From Hypomyces perniciosus (lineage: Eukaryota > Ascomycota > Sordariomycetes > Hypocreales > Hypocreaceae), in NCBI GenBank assembly GCA_008477525.1, contig SPDT01000001.1, forward strand, positions 4,774,001-4,838,000: a DNA stretch of 64,000 nt, written 5' to 3'. The position numbers and the translations under genes were made by a program. The notes beneath the pieces were generated by a model. That model was not told the DNA's origin. It searched no databases and worked only from the letters and a program-made list of their open reading frames with translations. Shown here one piece after another: positions 1-11,849 of this stretch (positions are counted from its first letter, which is position 1; each line of letters begins with the position of its first letter).

Positions 1-123
1 ATTATATAAACCCTTATATAATAACTTAATCCTATACCTTTAAACTATATTTTTATAGCTTCTTACTTTATTTAAAGTATAATAAAGATATTACCTTAAC
101 CTGCTATTTTATATACTATAATA
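1..123 (+). repeat. LTR-A, partial, 5' LTR of gypsy-A1
   Basis: The window opens inside a long terminal repeat. The segment aligns base for base, apart from C-to-T and G-to-A changes, with the 3' two thirds of the intact 162-bp LTR at 7306-7467 and with 32563-32724, including the CTTATAGCTTCTTGCC-like core and the terminal ATACTATAATA (intact form GTGCCGTGATA). It is the 5' LTR of the gypsy element that continues to the right. Its first roughly 40 bases and its target duplication lie outside the window. Confidence 0.8.
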
Positions 124-2630
124 GTTTATACCTTCCTATAATAACTGCACTATTACCTTTAGCCTTTAACTTTACTTAAAAGAATTAATAAAATCGTTAA
201 TAGTTTAATTGCAATATTATAAAAAGCCCTATATCTTACAGGAAATTCACTAATCCCTAACTATAGCGAGACTTTAAGCCTAAAAGCCTGTATCCTAACT
301 CTTTAGCCTATATTTAATTCCCTAGCCTATATTTAACTTAAAAATATTAAAGTAAAAATAACAGGTATAAAAGGGGACTTTAATTAAAAAGCAAGGCTTA
401 TTAATTACGTCTACAATTAATTTTATATTTATATTACCTTAAAAGCTTATAATAATAATTATAATTTAACCCTATAACTTTAAACATTAAAACTTAAATC
501 GTTTTTTAATATTATTTTTAATTATTTTTAAAACTAAAAGTATAACTTTAATATAGCCTTAAAATAAAAGAAATAAAGAAATGCTACTATTATTAAAAAC
601 CTAAAGTTTACTTAATATAAAGTTTAAAGTTAAAGTAATATAATTAATAAATTTATTAAAGCTAAAAGTAGTAATATTTTAAAGTATTAAATTAATAACT
701 TTAAAGATAAATTTAATATTAAGAATAAAAATATAAAAGCCTATTAATAAAAGTATATAAATTAATATTTTACTATACTATATAATATTATAATTAATAC
801 CAAATACTTTAATACCCTTTGTAAATATATCCTTTATATTAGCAGTTAATTAAATAATAATATTTATAATTTAATATAAAAGGTATTTAACTATATAATA
901 ATAAAAAAGGATAACTATATAATATAAAAAGAAAAAAGTAATAAAACTTTAATTAAATTCCTAAATTTATTATATAAAACTCTTAACTTTTTATTATCTA
1001 CTACTTAAAAGTTTAATACTTATTATATAATAAATAAACTATTTAAAACTTTATTATTAAATTCTATAAATTAATAGTTTAACCTAGTAAAACTAATACC
1101 TAAGAAGTTAATACCCTTTACTTTAAAGTATTTAAAAAAATAACTACTGCCTTTATTAATAAAAGTAATAAGCCTATAAATAAAGATAATTAATCTGCTT
1201 AAAGAACTTTTAATTAAAAAGTTTATAATAACCTTAGAAAGCAGGCCTATTATACTAAACTTAAAGGTAACCGTAAATTTAAAAAGCTAAATAATAACTA
1301 TACTCTTTAAGAAGCCTTGCCTTAAAATAAATTAAACCCTTTAAAGTAAAAAGATACAGGCAATCCTATATAGTTAAATGCTATATCTTTTACTTTATAA
1401 TATAAAGAATATTAATGACTCTATAACCTATACTATTACTATAGCAGCTAATATATAGTTAATAATTATATAGAAAAGCAGAAAGCTAATATTATAAGAC
1501 TTTAAACCCTATAAGGCTATAGTAGCGGCTTTTTAAAACGCAGAATATATTAAAGCAATAGCATTATAGCGCCTTAAAGTAAGGTATATATCCTAAGCCA
1601 GGGAAAAGGTATATTAATACTATAAATTCCTATTCTTTAATTCCTATAGTATTAGTATTTCTTAATTTAAAGAAATAACCTATTATACTATAAAAACCTA
1701 TTTTTATAATATATTAATAAAACTAGCTTTATTAAAAGATTAATTACTTTTAGTAATATATTTGCCTATAAAGATATAACTTTGAATATAAAAAGGCAGG
1801 GGAAAAAGTAGCTTTTTAATAATATTATATTAAAAAGCGTAATAGAATATTAAAATAGCCTATAAACCTAATACCTCTATAAATATAATAGATTATTATT
1901 AATAATAGACTATTAATTTTAAATATTATAAAAAGCAAATTACTATTTATTTATACTATATTATTCCTTATATATTTATTAGTAACTATATTAACTTTTA
2001 TTAATAGTAGCTATTTAATATAAGGCTTTATAGACTAGTATTTTCTTTAAAAGTATTAAATCCTAATAATACAATTACTTAAATTAAAGAGCCTTATTTT
2101 AGTTAATAGTAAAATAATAATATAGTTTATTAACTATATAATCTTAAATATAGGAATAAAAAAATATAGAAAGCTATATATATTTTTTATTATTAATCTC
2201 TTAAACTAAAACCCCTTTCTCTTTAAAATACTATAGCTATAGTAATATAATCTTAATATTAACTAGCCTATATTAACAGTTACTTTTAACTTATAATATT
2301 ATTTAATAAATTTTTGCCTTTAAACTTATACTATACTAATAATTCTTAGCCTAATAACTATTTTATATAATATTAATATTTTAAGTAAGCCTTTAAAGTT
2401 AATACTTTATACCATTTGTAAGAAATAAAATAATATATTAAAGAGGATAAAAAAGAAAGTTAAAAAGAAAGTTAAGTTTGAAGCTTATATTAAAAGTATA
2501 TTAAAAGAAATAATACTTTAATAAAGAGAAAAGGACCTATATATTAACTTTATATTAATATTAAAGCAAAGTTACTATTATATTTATTAATTTAATAACT
2601 ATAAAAAATTAAAAATTAAAATATAGATAA

Positions 2631-3033
2631 TTTGTCGGGGGTAACTGGCATGCCTAACGCACCTGCTTTTTTTCTGTTAGCTTACCCGAGAAAGGTTGGC
2701 CGCTGATTTAAGCAGCTACTGGATTAGGAAAGCACGGGAGTATAAAGACATATAGATAGACCTAGTTTAATAAAGAGCAACCTTCTTCCCCCTTTAATAT
2801 ATAACCCCACCTGTGAGAATATAGCCGCTAAGGCGTATAAAGGTAACCATTAGTTGCTTTTGGCTGCTAGCATTATGATCAAATGATCTGCAGTATCTTT
2901 TAGTCCCTATATTACTCAATCGCCGCTTCGTGGTTCTGTCAGGAGCGCGGTTCCCGCACTCGATACCAGTCGTTGTATATGGGTGTATATGTGTTGTGTG
3001 TGTGTTTTGGAGTGCTAATTCCCCCTCGACAAA
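2631..3033 (-). repeat. Solo LTR-B, nearly unmutated, with ATAA target duplication
   Basis: A 403-bp block of normal base composition stands out in the surrounding AT-rich DNA. It begins TTTGTCGGGGGTAAC and ends CCCCCTCGACAAA, so its ends are short inverted repeats. It is flanked by direct 4-bp repeats ATAA (2627-2630 and 3034-3037). Read on the minus strand it matches the two LTRs of gypsy-B (6835-7240 and 21451-21854), which differ from it mostly by RIP-type transitions. With no internal region attached and a target duplication present, it is best read as a solo LTR. A 403-bp MITE with TTTGTCG ends is the alternative, but the gypsy-B arrangement favours an LTR. Confidence 0.75.
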
Positions 3034-3729
3034 ATAATATTAAATAAGCCTTTAATATTAGTTTTAATAATACCTATAGCTAATAATTATTAATATTTAT
3101 ATTAATATAATTTAATATAATTATTTAAATTAAATATATTAATACTTAATAAACCTATAGTAATAGCGCTATATAAGCGACCTAACTTAGTAGATATTTA
3201 AATATCTACTATAATATTATTTATTTAGTTTTATAAAGATTTATTTGCCTAGTATATAAAATGAATTTAGGTAAATTTAATAGAAAATATATAAAAGCAG
3301 GAATATAAAATATCTTAACTATTAAAGCTTAATAAAAATACTTTTATAAATATATTATAAAGATAAGGCAGTTTTATAGCAGTATAAATATTATTCTTTA
3401 TAGCTTTTTACGATTTCTTTATATACTATTATAGCAGAAAGCACTTTTAAGGCATATTAAAATTTAATATTAATAAATTTATAAAAGTAAAGCCGGAATT
3501 AATAAAAACTAATATTTAAAAGAAGCTTTTTAATTAACTATAAAATAAAATTATTAGCTTTTTTTTATAATTAATAAATAAACTTCTTTTTAAAAGATTA
3601 TAAAAATATAAAATAAAGCTTTTATTAAAGAAGGAACTATTATATTAAAAAAACTACTTAATATTATTACATAAACTTTAAATTATAAGAAAATAGCTAA
3701 ATAAAAACTTAATTAAAGGATTTATTAAA

Positions 3730-4250
3730 GATTTTAGAGTAAAATATACTGCCCTTTTACTTTTCACTATAAAACCTAAAAGAGGCATCTATATTTATTA
3801 AAACTATTAAAGCTTTAATAATATTACTATAAAGAAGTATTATTTATTGCCGCTAATCTAAAAGATATTAAATGCTTTATATAATATTAGATTTTATATT
3901 AAATTAAATATAATAACTGCCTTTAATAAACTTAAAATTACAGAAAGATAAAAATAAAAGATAGCTTTTATAATTTAATTTAAACTATTTAAAACCTTTA
4001 TTATACCCTTTAGTCTTTATAATACCTTAGCCTCTTTTTAATATTATATTAACTATACTTTATATAATTTATTTAATAAAGTTTATATAGCTTACTTTAA
4101 TAATATTTTAGTTTATTTAATTATAGAAAAAGAATATTAATTATATATATAAAAGGTTATAGATAAATTAATTAATATAAGTCTTTAAATTAATATTAAA
4201 AAATATAAATTTAAAATAATAAAAATAAAATATTTTAGCTTAATTATAAT
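3730..4250 (+). pseudogene. Gypsy-A1 reverse transcriptase remnant
   Basis: Read in + frames with stops ignored, this stretch carries the order of a Ty3/gypsy reverse transcriptase. There is a KYYLLPLI-like segment (about 3835), a degraded FGLYNA-like segment (about 4010), and the catalytic box now reading YFNNILVY at 4093-4116, where the family normally has two aspartates. Both Asp-to-Asn changes are what G-to-A mutation of GAT or GAC produces. No frame is open for more than a few dozen codons, so nothing functional remains. Protease, RNase H and integrase should lie on either side, but I could not delimit them. Confidence 0.7.
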
Positions 4251-6758
4251 AAATAATAATATAGAGATAAACTTTAAAAAAATAGCTATAATTATAAGTT
4301 AAAAGAGACCTTTAAACCTTTATAAACTTTAATACTTTTTAAGCTTTATAAACTTTTATTAGCAGTTTATTAAAGACTTTTTTAATATTTATAAACCTTT
4401 AAATAGCTTTTTAAAAACAAATATACTATAGAATTAAATAGAACTTTATATTACTGCATTTAACCATTTTAAAACCTAGTTTATAATTACTTTAATCTTT
4501 ACTTTTTTGTAACCATAATAAAAAGATAGTTTTAAAAATAAATACCTTAAACTAGGTATTTAATGATATTCTCTTTTAATATAATAAAAATAGTATTTTG
4601 CAATTAGTAGTATACTTTTTATTAAAGCATTTACCTATTAAATATAATTATAAGATTTATAATAAAGAACTATTAATTATTATTAAATTATTAAAAAAGG
4701 CGCTTTAAGCTTTAAAGTATAAAAGATAAATTTAAGATTATTATAGACTATAAAAACCTAGAATACTTTATAACTATTAAAGTATTAAATCTATTAGTTT
4801 AAATTTTTATTTTAATATAATTTCTAAATTATTTATTAACTTAAATTAAAAGTAATAAAGTTTAATATATTAAGCAGGAGATTTTAAAATATTTTAATAA
4901 AGTTAAATTAAAATAATAATTAATTAAAAAAGAAAACTTTACTTTTAGAAAGCTGCTTAACTTTTATATTTATATTAATATTATAGGAAATATAAATAAT
5001 AAAAACCTATTTACTGTAATAATTAATATTTTAATTTTAAATTTAAAGATATAAATTAATAGAATAATTAATAAAGCCTATAAAATATAAAATATAGCGA
5101 GTATTATAATATAGGCGCTTTAAAACTTAACTATTTAATAATAGCTTAAAAGTATTTAAAGTAATTTAAAGGCAGTAATATAAAACTTTTAAATTTATAG
5201 TAATTAAATATATTATTAAAAATAAGTTTTCCTTTTATTAATAAATAAAGTAAAAATATAAATTATATATTAAATATACTTTTTTAAGTTAAAGGGATAT
5301 TTAAAATAAATAAAAATACTAAACCTCTTTAACTATATATACTAATAGCTGTAAATATTAATTAATATTAATACTTTTATTAAAAGTTATAACTTATACT
5401 GTTAAATAAAGTTAAATAAATCTACTTTTTAAAATTTTTAAAACTATTATTAATATTACTTTAAATTTAAAGTAATATTTTAATAAATTATATGATATTA
5501 CTGCTTAACTATAATTAATAAAGTTTAATCTATAAAAATATCCTTATAATAATATACCGCTTAATAAAAATATATTATTTTATCGCTATTTATATACTTA
5601 ATACTAAAAAACTTACTAATACCTTTATTTTATATATTTATACTTATATAGAGCCTTAGAAATAATTATATTAGACTAAGGTATTTAGTTTATATTTAAA
5701 TTCTAAAGCAGCTATTTTAATAATTTAGAATTTACTTTAAATATTCTTTAGCCTTTTATTTAAAGATTAATAGCTAAATTAAATAATTAAATATAAAGGT
5801 AAAGTAGTATTTTAAGCAGTTTATAAATTTTTATTAAAATAATTAAATAGACTAGTTATTATTTATAGAGTTTACTTAAATTAATTAAATATTTAAAATA
5901 ATAAAAACTTTATTATTTTTTATAAATTATAGTTTTTACCTATACCTAAAAATCTAGCCTTTAAACCTTTACCCACTAAACTTATTTATTATGTAAAAAA
6001 GAGTTTTTATAAAATAAATACTATAGTTAAATATTTTTAATAAACTTTAAATTAATGAAAAGCCTTTATAGTATAATTAATTATTTAATATAAGGCTGCA
6101 GCCAATATATTAAAAAAGGACTTATATTAATTTATAGTTAATAAAAAAGTATAGTTAAAAATTAAATACCTTAAAATAAACTATTTAATAAAGAAAGGAG
6201 ATTATAAATAGGTAAACTTATATAAAATCCTTAATATATACCTTTAAACTTATTAACTTAAACTCTTTAATTATATCTGTATTTTCCGTATATTCTATAA
6301 CTTTTTCTTTAAACTATTAGTAGTTAATAAATAAATTAATAAATATATTTGTTAAAATAAAATGCTATTAAAAAATAAAAGAATAAAAATATATAGGGAT
6401 AAGTCTTTAAAAGAGATAATAAAATAAATAAAGTAATAGAAAAGTAAAAATTTAATAAAATCCTTAACTGCTATAATAAAGATAGCCTATACTATTATAT
6501 AGCCTAAAAATACTATATATTAAGCTAATAACTTATAAAGGATCTAAAAGAATAAAACGCTGCCTTTTTAAAATACTATATAAAAAACCTTAATAAGCCT
6601 AGCCTACCTGCCCAGAGTAAGAAAAAGAAAATAACTAACTAGTTAAACCTATAATATAGCAGCCATTTATAATAAAATTAATATAATAAAAGGATTAAAA
6701 TATATATAGTCTTAGAATAGCCATTTAAAGGTAAATAAAATTTAAAAAGGGGGGGTAC

Positions 6759-6834
6759 TATTATAATATTAAACCTGCCCTTTAATAACTTATTCGTATT
6801 ATATATGCTTTTACGTAATAGCTTAGTCCTATAC
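6759..6834 (+). repeat. LTR-A, left part of the split 3' LTR of gypsy-A1
   Basis: The first 76 bp of an LTR-A copy begin as TATTATAATATT (intact copy TGTCACGGCACC) directly after the purine run GGGGGGGTAC. They stop at ATAC, where gypsy-B has inserted. The rest of the same LTR resumes at 21859, just after a second ATAC (21855-21858). The two pieces together have the length expected of LTR-A (162 bp). Confidence 0.8.
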
Positions 6835-7240
6835 TTTGTCGAGGGGGAATTAGCACTCTAAAACACACATACAATATATATATACACCTATATATAACAA
6901 CCAGTATCAAGCGCAGGGACCGCACTCTTAACAAAACCATAAAGCAGCAATTAAATAATATAAAGTCTAAAAAATACTGTAAATTATTTAATTATAATGC
7001 CAGCAGTTAAAAGCAATTAATAGTTACCTTTATATACCTTAGTAGCTATATACTTATAAATAGGGTTATATATTAAAAAAGGAAGAAAATTATGATTTAT
7101 TAAACTAAATCTATTTATATATCTTTATACTTTTATATTTCCTTAATCCAGTAACTGCTTAAATAAATAGCTAACTTTTCTTAGCTAAATTTAATAAGAA
7201 AAATATAAGTGCATTAAATATATTAGTTACCCTTAATAAA
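6835..7240 (-). repeat. LTR-B, 3' LTR of gypsy-B
   Basis: This is a 406-bp copy of LTR-B. Its outer end TTTGTCGAGGGGG is intact, while its inner end is mutated (CCCTTAATAAA instead of CCCCCGACAAA). It is in the same orientation as 21451-21854 and inverted relative to the clean solo copy at 2631-3033. Differences from the clean copy are mainly C-to-T or G-to-A. Confidence 0.8.
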
Positions 7241-7305
7241 ACCCTCCCTATAAGTATTTACAAACAAAAAAAGTAAGTCTTAATAAAACGCCTATCCTAT
7301 TAATC

Positions 7306-7467
7306 TGTCACGGCACCAAGCCTGCCCTCTGATGACTCATCAGCATCACGTGCGTCCTCACGTGATAACTTGGTCCTATACCTTCAAACCACATTCTTAT
7401 AGCTTCTTGCCTTGTTCAAGGCACAACAAAGATATCACCTTGACCCGCTGTTCCTTGTGCCGTGATA
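7306..7467 (+). repeat. Solo LTR-A, essentially unmutated, with TAATC target duplication
   Basis: A 162-bp GC-normal island starts TGTCACGGCAC and ends GTGCCGTGATA, giving near-perfect 11-bp inverted termini of the TG...CA type (last CA now TA). It is flanked by perfect 5-bp direct repeats TAATC (7301-7305 and 7468-7472), the hallmark of an LTR insertion reduced to one LTR. It is the least mutated LTR-A here and serves as a reference for the other three copies. It carries a palindromic TGATGACTCATCA (7330-7342) and two CACGTG boxes (7347-7352, 7359-7364). Confidence 0.88.
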
Positions 7468-7472
7468 TAATC

Positions 7473-10400
7473 ATTTATAATATTAATATAATAATATTTT
7501 AAGGAAAATATAAATAATATAGGAAAGTAGCAGAAAGAATATATTAAAGAGAAAGAAAAATTAAAAGTAAAATTACTGCCGCCTATATTACTAATTCCTC
7601 CTTATTTAATTTATATTAAGTTATTCTTTTCCTATTAGAATTATTATAATTAAATAGTCCCTTTTTATTAATTCCTTTTATTATTTAGTATTTTAAGCTG
7701 CTATCCGCTTATTTTATATTAGCTGTCTAGTTATTTATATAAGTATATAGATTTACTTTTAAATATTATTTTAAGCTGATTTATTTATTAACGTAAGTAA
7801 AGTTAAATTGCAGTATATATTTAAGGCTATAATTTATTAGATTTAAGAATCTTAAAGTATAGTTTTCTTTAATATTGCTGTAAAGGCTATTATTATAGCT
7901 TGCCTTCCTTTACTTAGTTTTAAAAGAGCCTTTTTATTATCTTTAATTACTTACCAGTTAAATTTAGCAGTAACTTTTAAAACTTTTTTATCCTTTATAT
8001 CTTAATCGTCCTTTAATATATTAAAAAAGCTACTATTTTCTTTAAAGGAGGCCGACTTTGCATTTAAAGTTATAGTATTATCAGCAACAGCTAATACAGT
8101 TAGTAAAGGTTTTATAAGTTATAATATTACTAAAAAGCGCATTAACTTACTCTTAATTACTAATCCTGCTACTACTTTTATAAAGGCTATTATTTATATT
8201 ACTAGGCTAATAGTATTATTTTATTTTTTTACTATTAATACTATTTATAAGGTAAGGGAAAATACTTTTCTTTTCCTTTACTATAACTAGCAAAACTATA
8301 TAGCTAAAGTATAGGTATGATTTATACAGGAAGTTATATACTAGGTGCTAACTACTACTATTATAATCTTTTTTAAATATTTAAAGGTAAGAAAATAGCT
8401 AGCTGTTAGGAAAAACTCTCTTTATAATAAATTAACCTATTCTTTTTTATAAAGTTATTTACTAATACTTTAAAGTTAACTAGGCATTAACCGCCAATCT
8501 TTATTATATTCCTCTTATAAATTATTCTTAAAAGAGCCTATTAGCCTTAATTTAGTTTAATTAAATAATATTTAATTAAAAAAGGTAGGATATTTTTTTT
8601 ATATATTTTAGAATTTATAATTGTAAGTTTATTTACTGCTATAAATTAATATAAAACCTAACCTATATCTATATAGCTTTTAGCTAAGCTTTTAGGGTAT
8701 AGGTACTAGCACTAATCTTAAAGCAGAAATTTAAATCCCTTTAAGTTAATTATTCTATACTTCTTAAAGCTAAAAAAGATAAAGGTTCCGCTTAAATATT
8801 CTGCCAGTCAATTTAGCTTAACGCTAATAAATCTATAGAGCATTTATTAGATCCAGAATAGGCTTAAATAGCTATACTTATTAACTTTAAGTTATTCTAT
8901 ATATAGGATTATATAAAAGTTAAATAAATAAAGAAATCCGGCTTTTTTAATTATATAGGCTTATAAATCGAGGAATTATTACATTTAGCGCTTATAGTTA
9001 TACCTATAAAAGTTAAAGTAGTAAAGGTACCTATATATATTAAAAATATAAGTGTATTAGTAGTTAAAAAAATAAAAAAACCTTATAAAGATTTATTGTC
9101 TTTTAATAAAGTGCTAGAAGTTTTATAGTTTATTAAAAATACTAAAAGCTTAAAGTATTATTTAATTAAAGGCAGGGGCACCCTTAAATATATCTATAAG
9201 CACTATAATTTCGGCTTAAGCTGCTTTAATAATCGCTAATCTTTTTACTATTATATAAAGTATTTCCTTTAAAGTAAAGTTTAACGCTTATCTTTTATAG
9301 GAAAGGTTATATAAGAAATTATAGATATTTTTAATATAAAAGTACTATTTGCCTGCTTTAAAGTTAAATATTAATATAAAATTCTTATAGTAAATATCGC
9401 TTAAGCCGATTACTATTTTAATAGGTAGTTATAGGTAGCTGTTAATATATTAATTAAATTGCAGGTAGATTTATAGCAGTTAATAGCTATATTAATTTAT
9501 AATAGAACTAATAGTAAGATTTTATTTATTTAGCTTTAAAAAGTTCTTAGTCTAGCCTAGGGATATTTAACTAATATAGTAGGGAAGTAAAGTTTTTAGT
9601 TTATTTTTATAAGCTAAAAATATAAAATAAAAGAGTAAAGGTCTTTCTTTAAACAGGATATAATAGTAAAAGAGGAAGATAAATATAATTAAATAATTCT
9701 AAAGCAGGACTTAAAGTAAAGGCAATGCTTTAATTATAGTAAAACAGAATTATATTTAAATATATAGAGAGAATAAAAAAAGGCAGAATATAATATTATT
9801 TTTATTTTTGTATAGGTGCAGGTATATAGTTTAGTGTATAAGGGTAATTTCTATATTATATATAAATTACTGCTCTTTTAAAGTAGCCTTTATAACTTAC
9901 TTATTTTTTTATTTTCCTTTCTCTTTTTTTTCTCTTCCTCTTAATTTTTCTTTAGCTATTATTTAATTATAAAAGATCCCGCTAAAAGATTTTATTATTA
10001 ATTATTTAATATAGCTGACTTTATTAATATACCTATTACAGGCAAGAAAACCTTTAGTAAGATTTCTTTATTTTAGAAAAGTTAAACTTAACTTTATTTC
10101 TTTACTTAGCTATTTACTTTAAATAAAGCTTTAATAAATAGGTATTATTTAATTAATATCTTTATTTTAACTTTATTTAAGTTTAAAAGTATTTCACTAT
10201 TTAAATTATAGGTAATGTTAATATTAGTTAGTTAAACTTACTAATCTATTTAAAAATTACTTTCTCCCTTTTATTTACACTATCCTTATTACTTTTATTA
10301 TTTATAAAAAGTTATACCTTTAAAAAATACTTTTAGTGCTATACTTTTAAAGGGTTTTAGTTATATCTTTAAAATATTATACGCGCTATTAAAGGAAAGC

Positions 10401-11700
10401 TTTTTAAGCCTATTTATATCCTAGCAGAGATTTTATATATTTATAAATAGTTCTTTTATACTCTTTTTAAGCGGATAAAGTATATTGAAGCTTTATTCAT
10501 ATTATTTTACAGATAGTATAATCTTTAATTCTATTAAAGGTACCTTTAAACTTAGTCTATTACTATTACAGCTATTAAAGAATATATTTTATTCCCTTTT
10601 TATAACTATATTTTTATTTTAAGTTTTTAATAGAAGGACTATTTAAATTGCCTTTAATTTAAAGCCTTTTTTTATACTTAGCGATATCTTCTTAATTACT
10701 AGCCTTAATAAAGTAATTAAAGTATAGTTACTATTTTCCTTAAGAAAGATTAAATATTTACTTTTATTAGGCCAGTAATCTCCAGTTATTTTAATCCTTT
10801 AATAGCCCTTTATTTTATAAAAGACTTTGCTTATTTTAAAGGAAATAAAAAGGCAGAAAGTTAGGCAATTTAATAGGTTTAGAAGTTTATTTTAGCTTTT
10901 ACTATTAAAAAATAAACAGTTAATAGGGAAATATAATTAATAAATTATTTAATCTTATAGTTTTTTTCCTTATAATATACCTAAATTATAGTTTTTATAA
11001 GTAAAGCAGTAAACTTTAATTAACAGCTATCTCCTCCCCCTTAAAAATAATACTTAGCAGCTATTTTTAAAAAGATTGCTGCTTATCTTTATTTATACTT
11101 CCTTTATATAAAGGTAATTGTTTTAATTTATTTAGTTTATTCCGGGAATAGCTACCTTAAAGTATTATAAGGGACTATATTTTAATCAGAATATCTCTTT
11201 TTCCTTTAATTTATAGGTAGATACCCTAATTCTTAATTGGATTATTTAATTTTATTAACTATATATTCCTTTAGCAGTTAAAGAGTTACTATAAAGCTTT
11301 TTAAGCTTTTAATTATTAATAACCTTAATTATGACTTTATTAACTACTTTATCTTTAAGTAAATCTTTATCTGCCTTTAAGTCTTTATTTATAAAAGTCT
11401 CTTTATTGTCTTTAACTGCCTATTAGCCAAATTTATCTTTTATAAACTTTTTTAAATATTTATTTAAGTAAATCTTATTAAGCAGGACCTTATTTAATAT
11501 TTTTAATTTATATACTTTTATTATACCCGTTTAAAACTTAATTTTAAATAAACTTAGCTAATATATCTTTAGCTTTATATCTCTTAAAAGGTCCCTTTAA
11601 TACTTTATATTATAAAGTAAAATAAAGTTACTAGAAAGGAGCAGTTTAGTTGCTTTTTACAGTAAATATTAATTATTAATATTTATCCTTTTAGCTAATA
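7473..11700. other. Long AT-rich 3' region of gypsy-B without a recognisable gene
   Basis: About 4.2 kb lies between the integrase remnant and the 3' LTR of gypsy-B. It is RIP-degraded and pyrimidine-rich on the + strand, as expected if the coding strand is minus. Short uninterrupted peptide stretches can be read on the minus strand (for example around 7,860-8,170), but none matches a domain I know. It may hold the C-terminal part of pol, an extra gene of the element, or another degraded insertion. The sequence alone does not decide. Confidence 0.4.
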
Positions 11701-11849
11701 TTTAGCGAAATGCAGTAACTTTCTCTTAGGCTATTTTAATATTTTCCTTTTTTTTTTCTAGTATATAAATATATATTATTAATTAATCTTTTATTATATA
11801 GACTTTATCCTAGTCAATTAACTGCTAAGTAAATAGTTTTACCTTTAAA

